A DNA stretch of 29,974 nucleotides from an uncultured Opitutia bacterium (lineage in GTDB: Bacteria; Verrucomicrobiota; Verrucomicrobiae; Opitutales; MB11C04). The stretch lies in NCBI GenBank assembly GCA_913048545.1, contig CAJWWH010000006.1:1-29974 (forward strand), written 5' to 3'. The notes under the pieces are model-generated. The model saw only the letters and a list, made by a program, of their open reading frames with translations, searched no databases and was not told where the DNA came from. Made by a program: the position numbers and the translations under genes. This document shows positions 15,437 to 21,852 of the stretch, piece by piece; position 1 is the first letter of the stretch, and each line of letters begins with the position of its first letter.

Positions 15437-17113
15437 CTAAGGAAGACGGGGCTCTAAGGCGTTGGGAACCTCAAAGGGTCGGCCAATTTCATAAAGCCTT
15501 CTGATTTCTGTCTCGTCGTACACCCCTGCAAAAATTCCAAATTCATCAATGCTGCCCTTGAGTGCGACTCCACTCTTGGATCCGGGAACCGGGTTGGAAT
15601 GGCCAAGCATCGCGTTGGGAAAACGGAGCACCACCAGATCGGTTACTTTTTCCCTACTGAAGGGTCGACCATTCACATAATGAGTAATCATACGGCTGTC
15701 CGCGCTGTAAGTTGTGGCAACATGTGCCCAGCGACCCAGTTTTTCAGCCTGGAACGCAACCGCTGACTCATAAAAAAGGTTACCCTTGGCTGTTCGGGTG
15801 CGGAGTACTATTTGACCATTTTTATTCACACTCCAGCAGGTCGATCCAATTGTTTTGGGATCACAACAAAAAATGGGTGAAATTGAATTTGCAAGCGAAT
15901 CAATTTTTACCCAGGTAAAAAAGGTGGCAGAATCGAGATGATTGGGAAGTTGCAAGCGAACGCGGTCATTTTTTCGCTTAAAAGACAACGCCCCTTTCCC
16001 GGACCACCTACCCTCACTCCAATTGCACCCGACAATAGCCCCGTTTTGAGCAGAATTGTTAGATACACTCTCATTGCGGAGGGTTCTTGACCATGGGCTT
16101 TGATTATCGAAAGAAAAATAAAGTAATGTTTTAGGATCAGAGGAGATAGTATTACTCAGATCGATCCAGTCTGCATGACGTCTCTGAGATTCCTCCATTG
16201 AACGAAAAGCAAGATCCGCCGCGCTGATAAACGGTTCGGTAGGCATTTCGACCCAATTTGCATTACCGTAAGGATCAACGAAAATGGATTCGCCACTGGA
16301 AAGTTCGCGGTTGATATTTTCACTCGATTCGGTTTTCCCTTCGTACACAACTTTGCCGCTGTATACAAAAAGCTCGGTTGATCCCCCCGAATGGACATTG
16401 AGTCCGAAGTCTGTCCCCAGATCAATGACCCGTCCATTGGGGACTGAAATTGTAAATCCGGTCGCCACCTTGGGTACAATTGCACGAAGTTTTCCATTAG
16501 TAAGATCACCTTCGTTTGGATTTCGTATGGAAAATTCAACCGGACCTTCGAGCACAACGGTTGCACCCTGCAAAAATTCAATTTGTACTAAGCCTTTGGC
16601 AATTTTCAGATTGCACGGCTCCAAGGTTTCCCCCAAATCAGGTCTAAATTTGGCTGAATCATCCCAAACAATTCCAACGGACTTGGTAAGAACCGCCACG
16701 GTGTCCACAATCACTTCTTGTACAGCAACGGTTGAGGAAGAATCCCCGGTTTTTGACCGGACAACTTTCGGTGCATCCGGATCTGCGGGATTATTCAGTA
16801 TTTCCACGATCAGGAAAAATCCAACCAGAAATAAGGCCGCTATGGAAATCAGGGGTTTGAAAAATGAGAGCAGTTGACCATTTTGCGGATCAGGATCGAT
16901 TGAGTCATCCGTGTCGTCACTAATGAGCTCTTCCGCATAATGCCGTAAACTCGCCGACATATCCATAAACTCGACATACTGCCTCCTGACCTCCTCATTA
17001 TCAGCTATCCATAATTCCAATTTTCTGAGCTTATCTTTAGGCAGATTATTTTCGACTAAAGCATCAAGCAGTTCATGCAGCTCCAACAATTCAGTATCAG
17101 TTAATTCACTCAT
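15437..17113 (-). CDS. FecR-domain / LamG-domain membrane protein, probable anti-sigma factor
   Basis: This 558-residue protein has an N-terminal cytoplasmic part (1-80) with LRKLELWIADNEEVRRQYVEFMD, typical of the sigma-binding end of this family. One membrane helix follows at about 84-106 (FFKPLISIAALFLVGFFLIV). An extracytoplasmic FecR domain spans about 141-258 (LEGPVEFSI, GKLRAIVPKVATGFTISVP, VIDLGTDFGLNV, ELFVYSGKVVYEG). A LamG/concanavalin-like domain spans about 327-540 (YFSFDNQ, ATFFTWVKI, HYVNGRPF, KGSIDEFGIF). FecR-LamG proteins next to ECF sigma factors are common in Verrucomicrobiota and Planctomycetota. The LamG part may sense a carbohydrate or surface ligand (inference). The ATG overlaps the sigma-factor TGA by 4 bp (17110-17113). 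Confidence 0.88.
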   Translation of the reverse strand: MSELTDTELLELHELLDALVENNLPKDKLRKLELWIADNEEVRRQYVEFMDMSASLRHYAEELISDDTDDSIDPDPQNGQLLSFFKPLISIAALFLVGFFLIVEILNNPADPDAPKVVRSKTGDSSSTVAVQEVIVDTVAVLTKSVGIVWDDSAKFRPDLGETLEPCNLKIAKGLVQIEFLQGATVVLEGPVEFSIRNPNEGDLTNGKLRAIVPKVATGFTISVPNGRVIDLGTDFGLNVHSGGSTELFVYSGKVVYEGKTESSENINRELSSGESIFVDPYGNANWVEMPTEPFISAADLAFRSMEESQRRHADWIDLSNTISSDPKTLLYFSFDNQSPWSRTLRNESVSNNSAQNGAIVGCNWSEGRWSGKGALSFKRKNDRVRLQLPNHLDSATFFTWVKIDSLANSISPIFCCDPKTIGSTCWSVNKNGQIVLRTRTAKGNLFYESAVAFQAEKLGRWAHVATTYSADSRMITHYVNGRPFSREKVTDLVVLRFPNAMLGHSNPVPGSKSGVALKGSIDEFGIFAGVYDETEIRRLYEIGRPFEVPNALEPRLP

Positions 17114-17640
17114 GCCCGTTCGGTGGTGAGTTCAAAGGAAACACAGTCAAAAAGAGTTTTACGAATACGGTTCAATGCCTTGTATGCACCCTGAATTGTC
17201 CGACCCGAGGCCTGAGCCGCCGCAGACACATTTTTTCCTGATTCGTAGCGGGTAAGAACCATTCTGCGGTCACGGTCGTTTAATTTCTGCAGACATTTGG
17301 TTAAGGCACTGTGCCTATTGTCCAGTTCTTCTTCGAGTTCAAATCTTGTCTGCGAAATCACATCCAGCACTTCCTGATTAAAAACGACTTTTGCAGTGGC
17401 GAATTTTTTCCGTGCTGCCCGAACTTTCCAATATGCAATCTGACAGGCCCAGGAATAAAAATTAGTTCCCGTTTTAAAATCAGAGAATTTTTCACATATT
17501 GTAAGACTGGCTTCCTGTAAGATGTCCTCCGCGTCACTTCTGGAAGGCACAAGAGTGTGAATATAAGCAAAGATTCTTCTTTGGTATTTCATCATAAGCT
17601 GTACCAGTTCGGAGGACCGGTCCTGTGCATTACCATCCAT
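17110..17640 (-). CDS. ECF-type sigma-70 family RNA polymerase sigma factor (Rhodopirellula/Verrucomicrobium type)
   Basis: The protein has 176 residues. Region 2 is at about residues 19-80: YQRRIFAYIHTLVPSRSDAEDILQEASL for core binding, then FYSWACQIAYWKVRAARKK for -10 recognition. Region 4 is at about 112-166: LQKLNDRDRRMVLTRYESGKNVSAAAQASGRTIQGAYKALNRIRKTL, a helix-turn-helix that reads the -35 element. Region 3 is absent, as in ECF factors. It sits 8 bp downstream of the unknown protein gene and overlaps the FecR/LamG gene by 4 bp, so the three form one transcript. It is probably held inactive by the FecR/LamG protein. Target promoters cannot be defined from this window. Confidence 0.93.
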   Translation of the reverse strand: MDGNAQDRSSELVQLMMKYQRRIFAYIHTLVPSRSDAEDILQEASLTICEKFSDFKTGTNFYSWACQIAYWKVRAARKKFATAKVVFNQEVLDVISQTRFELEEELDNRHSALTKCLQKLNDRDRRMVLTRYESGKNVSAAAQASGRTIQGAYKALNRIRKTLFDCVSFELTTERA

Positions 17641-17648
17641 TACAATAA

Positions 17649-18326
17649 TTAAGCGGCCTGCTTAACCTTTCCCTTTGCCATCCGGGATTGCTTGGGTTGG
17701 GTTTCAAATTTTTCGAATTTGTTTAAACCCCTGCGTTCCACCTCCCGAATTGCCTTGTCCAAACTTTTCGATGAAAGCTTGATCAATTTTACTTTTGCAC
17801 GGGCATTCTTTCCTTTTGCAGGGAACTCGGTCATTTTATAGTAAATCGTTCCACCGGGAGACTGAGAAAGTCGTGATGTGAGTTGAACATTCTGTTTTCT
17901 TCTTCTTTTCGTTCTCTTCACGCTGTTGGGTGGATGTTTTTCACTTCCTTCACTCTCATCTTTTGCCAAATCACCATTGGCATCCTCGAGAAGTTTACAA
18001 AGTGTACTATCATCCAAATACTTGTTGCCAAGATCGTTACAAGCAAAGTCATCGTCGTAAACAACTTCGTCATAAGGATCATTGACGGTCATAATTTTAT
18101 GAGCAGAACCTAACATTCCTTTAAAATCCTTCCAAAACCATTGAACAGCTTGTTGCACGGCTTTTTTTCTACTGTTTCCATAAACCGGTTTGGTTGCAAT
18201 AAAAGTACGGTTGGGCCCAAGTCGTGCCTCAATCAAATACTTAGTGTCATAAATAAGACGAAAGTAATCGTCGTAATCAATTTTTAAAGTGATGTCGTAT
18301 TTAAGGAAGTCATTGACTTTCATCAT
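17649..18326 (-). CDS. Protein of unknown function heading the sigma/anti-sigma operon
   Basis: The protein has 225 residues with no family recognised. The start at ATG 18326 is well supported by AGGAGA 8 nt upstream. The N-terminal half is aromatic and acidic (YDITLKIDYDDYFRLIYDTKYLIEARLG, then WFWKDFKG). The middle holds an acidic stretch (DPYDEVVYDDDF) and a Glu/Ser-rich linker. The C-terminal half is strongly basic (RTKRRRKQ, KGKNARAKVKLIKLSSKSLDKAIREVERRGLNKFEKFE). There is no signal peptide or membrane segment. The basic tail suggests nucleic-acid binding, but that is a guess. Being the first gene of a sigma/anti-sigma operon with the best ribosome-binding site in the window, it may be a strongly expressed target or co-regulator. 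Confidence 0.72.
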   Translation of the reverse strand: MMKVNDFLKYDITLKIDYDDYFRLIYDTKYLIEARLGPNRTFIATKPVYGNSRKKAVQQAVQWFWKDFKGMLGSAHKIMTVNDPYDEVVYDDDFACNDLGNKYLDDSTLCKLLEDANGDLAKDESEGSEKHPPNSVKRTKRRRKQNVQLTSRLSQSPGGTIYYKMTEFPAKGKNARAKVKLIKLSSKSLDKAIREVERRGLNKFEKFETQPKQSRMAKGKVKQAA

Positions 18327-18334
18327 TGTATTTA

Positions 18335-18340
18335 TCTCCT
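18335..18340 (-). promoter_or_regulatory. Strong ribosome-binding site AGGAGA
   Basis: AGGAGA on the minus strand lies 8 nt before ATG 18326. It is the best Shine-Dalgarno sequence noticed in this window and fixes the start of the first gene of the sigma-factor operon. Confidence 0.7.
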
Positions 18341-18368
18341 GTTAGGCGTTAAGAATTGGGTTTAGATG

Positions 18369-18385
18369 CGAATCACAAAGATTCG
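18369..18385 (-). repeat. Inverted repeat in the leader of the sigma-factor operon
   Basis: A perfect 6-bp inverted repeat CGAATC-ACAAA-GATTCG is centred about 50 nt upstream of ATG 18326. It could be a protein-binding operator or a small leader hairpin. A TTGAGT hexamer lies just upstream on the minus strand, but no convincing -10 element accompanies it, so I do not call a promoter. Confidence 0.35.
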
Positions 18386-18491
18386 AGGAACTAAACTCAA
18401 ATAGAACGGCTTTTGGCTTTTGAGACAAAAAAGATTAATTATGCCAATAAAAACACCTATGCGAATGAGTAAAGAGAAGATAAATCAGGTC

Positions 18492-19952
18492 TTACTTTTC
18501 GGAGAGAAGCTCTGTAATTTCATTTTTTAATTTGCTTCCACTGTCCGGTCCAAATCCAACATGAACAAACCGAACAATTCCATCCTGATCAATGACCACA
18601 GTCTGTGGAATGCCTTTGACCATAAAAGAATTCCCAACACTGCTGGTTTTATCGATAGCCACCGTTAGCTCTGTCAGATTCTTATTCTTTAAAAACTTGT
18701 TAATTGTTTTTTTGTTTTCTCCCTGATTGACCGCCACAAATTTGACTTTTTCCTGATCAAATGAGGAACAAACTTTTTGCATGATGGGGAGACCTTGAAC
18801 GCAGGGACCGCACCAACTTGCCCAAAAATCTAGAATCACCACTTTTCCCTTGTGATCAGAAAGTTCAAATTTCTGACCGTTCACTAATTGAGTTTTCATG
18901 GCGGGGGCTTTTTTGCCCTTCATCAGTTCAGGTCCGTTCTTACTCTCTTCATTTGCGATGCTCACGGGAGGAAGTATTTGCCCGGCAAATTCATCTATAT
19001 CCGAAGGGAGCACTTCCACCCGAACGAAAACATTTTTTTCAACGGCCTGAGTCTTGACCCTGTTTAAAATAGCGGGTGCCTGTGAACCCTCCTGAGACAT
19101 AGCTAATTGAGCCATCCCCAGTCCTCCCTGTGCCACCGTCCATAATCCAAGGGCGGATTGGGTGTCTTTGCAGTTTACACAAATCTCCATACCAAGAGAG
19201 TCTTCCAAAAAACTGACTGAAACTCCCAGTTCACGAATTCCCTTTACAGAATTAGCCAGTCCGGCAAAAAGCGGATTTTGCTGATTAGCTGCGAACTCGG
19301 GCCTATTCCATAGAGCAGGATCCACTTTAACCGCAAAAGTAACCTGCCTATTCTTGGCCATTGATTCAAGGCAAACGAGTGAACGCAGGTCGGATATCTC
19401 TTTTAAAGCATGTTCGACTTTAGCGGGAACCCCCACCATTAGATCGGTGTGGTTTTTTTCTTTCTTAATTGCCATTAATAAGTCAGTGGCACTCGCTTCT
19501 TTTCCCATCACATCAGAAGGAATAGTCATGTAAGTGGTTTTACCATTTGTCCGTTTCGTTTTTTCCACACGGTCCCGCTCCTCCTTGCCTTTTTCTTTTT
19601 CCAACGCTTCGAGCATCACACTCATTAATTCGTTATGATTTATTTTCCCTGTAAACCTGGTTTGAAGCAGAAAATCCAGTTCCGAGCCTATTTTAGGAGT
19701 ATGGCCAAGTTCCTTCGCTTTCGCCATACTTTCCAAGCCTTCCAAGGTAAAGCTAAAGCTTTGCATATTATCAAATTTCAAACCTGTAAGTTTGAGAAAA
19801 TCCTGAACCTCGTCTTCGGATTCGATTGATTTGATTCCGTCAGCAATCTGAGGATATTTTTGTTCCATTAACTGATAAAATCCACTCTGACGGATTGAAT
19901 CCATTTGCACCTGAAAAAACATCAGGAAAGAAAATAAAAATTCAGCACTCAT
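18492..19952 (-). CDS. Thioredoxin-like (TlpA/ResA-type) protein with a large unrecognised N-terminal domain
   Basis: This 486-residue protein has a C-terminal domain (about 343-486) that is a TlpA/ResA-type thioredoxin. It has the lead-in KKAPAMKTQLVNGQKFELSDHKGK, the active site WASWCGPC (Cys381, Cys384), and the cis-Pro loop KGIPQTVVIDQDGIVRFVHVG. Such domains reduce disulfides or cytochrome apoproteins outside the cytoplasm. The first roughly 340 residues have no family I recognise. They contain repeated segments of the kind FxFTLEGLESMAKAKELGH and VTFAVKVDPALWNRPEF and resemble a duplicated alpha/beta fold. The N-terminus MSAEFLFSFLMFFQVQ is hydrophobic but lacks positive charges, so it is a poor signal peptide; a different start is possible. 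A terminator-like hairpin lies at 19991-20012, between this gene and the upstream acetyltransferase. Confidence 0.83.
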   Translation of the reverse strand: MSAEFLFSFLMFFQVQMDSIRQSGFYQLMEQKYPQIADGIKSIESEDEVQDFLKLTGLKFDNMQSFSFTLEGLESMAKAKELGHTPKIGSELDFLLQTRFTGKINHNELMSVMLEALEKEKGKEERDRVEKTKRTNGKTTYMTIPSDVMGKEASATDLLMAIKKEKNHTDLMVGVPAKVEHALKEISDLRSLVCLESMAKNRQVTFAVKVDPALWNRPEFAANQQNPLFAGLANSVKGIRELGVSVSFLEDSLGMEICVNCKDTQSALGLWTVAQGGLGMAQLAMSQEGSQAPAILNRVKTQAVEKNVFVRVEVLPSDIDEFAGQILPPVSIANEESKNGPELMKGKKAPAMKTQLVNGQKFELSDHKGKVVILDFWASWCGPCVQGLPIMQKVCSSFDQEKVKFVAVNQGENKKTINKFLKNKNLTELTVAIDKTSSVGNSFMVKGIPQTVVIDQDGIVRFVHVGFGPDSGSKLKNEITELLSEK

Positions 19953-19990
19953 AAGGTATTGGGGTTGGGATTGTGGGATTGCATATTAGT

Positions 19991-20012
19991 TAAAAAATTC
20001 AAGTTTTTGAAT
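19991..20012 (-). terminator. Probable AT-rich rho-independent terminator (minus strand)
   Basis: A perfect 6-bp inverted repeat ATTCAA-GTTT-TTGAAT (19997-20012) is followed, on the minus strand, by a run of T (complement of A at 19992-19997). It lies about 65 nt past the stop of the acetyltransferase gene at 20078. The stem is A/T-rich, so termination may be weak. Confidence 0.4.
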
Positions 20013-20077
20013 GAGTTACACAGAAAATGACATTTTCGATTGTAATAATTTTTTTGACCGCTCTTAGGTATTTTATC

Positions 20078-20512
20078 TCAGCATTTTGAATGGTGACGGT
20101 AAACATTGGTTTCTCGCACTTCAAATCCGATGGACTGATATAACTGATTGGCTGCTTCCCGGCTTGGGCGAGAGGTCAGATCAATACTTTTGGCACCGGC
20201 CTTTTCTGTTTCTGCCATGGCATGCATCATCAGTTTTTTCCCCACTCCTTTCCCTCGGGCATCTTCCTCCACGACCACATCCTCAATCCATGCTTTAATT
20301 CCAGTGGGAATTGCAAACACAACCAAACTCAGCATTCCTAAAATTGCATTGCCTTCCTTCGCCATAAATAACCGGGTGGCTTCGGATCTCGCCAAATCCT
20401 GAAGGCTGCCAGAGCTGACGGGCTGGGCTGATTGGGAAAGTTGCGGTAACAAATGGTTCACGGCATCTAAGGTAAAATCATCCACTTCAGTAATTTCAAA
20501 TATTTCAATCAT
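20078..20512 (-). CDS. GNAT-family N-acetyltransferase
   Basis: This 144-residue protein covers a single compact GNAT domain. Motif A is AWIEDVVVEEDARGKGVGKKLM with the acetyl-CoA loop RGKGVG (residues 86-91). Motif B is SREAANQLYQSIGFEVRETNVYRH, close to the C-terminus. Upstream strands include RLFMAKEGNAILGMLSLVVF. It is the common stand-alone type; the acceptor substrate is not predictable. It lies 60 bp downstream of the GGCT-like gene on the same strand and is probably part of the same transcript. Confidence 0.9.
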   Translation of the reverse strand: MIEIFEITEVDDFTLDAVNHLLPQLSQSAQPVSSGSLQDLARSEATRLFMAKEGNAILGMLSLVVFAIPTGIKAWIEDVVVEEDARGKGVGKKLMMHAMAETEKAGAKSIDLTSRPSREAANQLYQSIGFEVRETNVYRHHSKC

Positions 20513-20572
20513 TAAAAACTAAAAATACCACTAATCCTACTGAATTGTCGAATAGTTAAACTTCAGCAGTAA

Positions 20573-20917
20573 TTAAGGAAACGCAACAGAAGAACGGTAG
20601 ATCCACGCTTTTGCCCCGGATATCATCCTGGACAAAACGCGTTCATAATCGTCGACTTCATACTCGTCTGCCCGTTTCAATTCATCCTTGGTTAATTCGA
20701 AAACCATTCCCGAAACCACATCTTCACTTTTTCTTGAAGGCACAAGAATCGGATGAATCTCAGTACCGCTTTTTTGTATTACCGCTCTGTCATTAATTTT
20801 AAGTTCTTTAATTGTATACCCGGGTAATTGATCGACCTGCCCATTTAACAAGCGACCGAACAAACTTCGTTGAACCTCAGGCAGTTGAAGTGTTCCGTAT
20901 GAAAAAAGTTTCTCCAT
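20573..20917 (-). CDS. Gamma-glutamylcyclotransferase-like (AIG2/GGCT fold) protein
   Basis: This short 114-residue protein has the GGCT/AIG2 hallmark at the start, MEKLFSYGTLQLPEVQ. The YGTL loop binds the gamma-glutamyl group. The second signature is the C-terminal ADEYEVDDYERV, which holds the acidic catalytic Glu of the family. The length fits AIG2-like members (100-150 residues). Family enzymes release 5-oxoproline from gamma-glutamyl compounds; the actual substrate is unknown. The ATG lies only 6 bp after the stop of the upstream secreted-protein gene, indicating an operon. Confidence 0.87.
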   Translation of the reverse strand: MEKLFSYGTLQLPEVQRSLFGRLLNGQVDQLPGYTIKELKINDRAVIQKSGTEIHPILVPSRKSEDVVSGMVFELTKDELKRADEYEVDDYERVLSRMISGAKAWIYRSSVAFP

Positions 20918-20923
20918 TCCAAC

Positions 20924-21706
20924 TCAGTGGATATCAGCGCATATTTCCATCGTGATCACTTTTCCATTCGTGCCCAAAACGGGAAGGGTGATTGCTTCTC
21001 CCGGGACCGCTTCGAACAAAAAAAAGATCCCGCCGCCGGGAATATTTTGATAATATGGAACAGTTTTAATGTTTGAAGAAGATAAATTGATCCGCGCAGG
21101 GACTCCGTTTTTTTCAATCATTGCATATGGATTCCGTGAGCCCCCATCATAATGTATGATTCGGATGCCGTTTTTCACTTCGCCCTTTTTCAACCAGAAT
21201 GAACCACCCTGCTTAAAGGATAGCGAGATGTAAGGAATTCCACCTAATTGAAACATTCCGTTCATCTCGAGGTCGTGAACAAAAGATTCTTGTTCTGTCA
21301 AATCAGACTCCGAATTTCGCTGCTTCTTATACTCTGCCAATGCGAAACCAGCCCGCTTCTTAAATCCATCCTCGCCTCGAATCACATCGGAACCGTAAAA
21401 AACCCACCCTTCCATTACAACTTTCCCCTCTTGGATCGATGAAGTAAAATGGGCAGAACATCCTTCGAAATATAATCGTTCTCCTTGAGATGCTTCTTTT
21501 CCGATTGAAATGGCCGCTGATTGTCCAGGTAAAACCATCAGTCTAGGTGCAGAAAGTAAACTTTCATCATCCCAGAATTGGGTGGTAATTGAAATTTGGC
21601 TTTTTTTTCCCTCGCCAACAGGAACGGCCTCGCCCAAATCTGCCCGGATCTCAACTCCGTTTGAATCTGAAAAAAGCACGCTGCCTAGAAAAAGAACTGA
21701 AAACAA
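20924..21706 (-). CDS. Secreted protein of unknown function
   Basis: The frame has no ATG at its head. TTG 21706, about 12 nt after AAAGGGA, is the only ordinary start that keeps the signal peptide (LFSVLFLGSVLFS, cleavage near SNG), giving 260 residues. An in-frame TGA lies just upstream. The mature part has SQISITTQFWDDESLLSAPRLMVLPGQSAAISIG. This resembles the short 'apri...nGq.A.i.vG' strand pair seen in secretin-type beta-domains, but the similarity is too short to name a function. The C-terminal half is beta-rich (GIPYISLSFKQGGSFWLKKGE, PYYQNIPGGGIFFLFEAVPG). Probably periplasmic. It is the first gene of the 21706-20078 run and is divergent from the amidohydrolase operon. Confidence 0.72.
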   Translation of the reverse strand: MFSVLFLGSVLFSDSNGVEIRADLGEAVPVGEGKKSQISITTQFWDDESLLSAPRLMVLPGQSAAISIGKEASQGERLYFEGCSAHFTSSIQEGKVVMEGWVFYGSDVIRGEDGFKKRAGFALAEYKKQRNSESDLTEQESFVHDLEMNGMFQLGGIPYISLSFKQGGSFWLKKGEVKNGIRIIHYDGGSRNPYAMIEKNGVPARINLSSSNIKTVPYYQNIPGGGIFFLFEAVPGEAITLPVLGTNGKVITMEICADIH

Positions 21707-21786
21707 TTTATTGATATTTCCCTTTCACTGCCTTTTATCCGTGACAACTTTTTCCTATGCTCTCAAGCTTAAGTGTATCGTGCTTT

Positions 21787-21792
21787 TATAAT
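21787..21792 (+). promoter_or_regulatory. Possible -10 element upstream of the amidohydrolase operon
   Basis: A perfect TATAAT lies 60 nt before ATG 21853 in the 146-bp divergent gap. No good -35 hexamer sits 16-18 nt upstream, so this is a weak call. The gap is very A/T-rich, including a nine-T run around 21804. Confidence 0.25.
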
Positions 21793-21852
21793 CAGGATTT
21801 TTTCTTTTTTTTTACCTCACTAATAATAATCGATAAATATTGAATTTGAATT

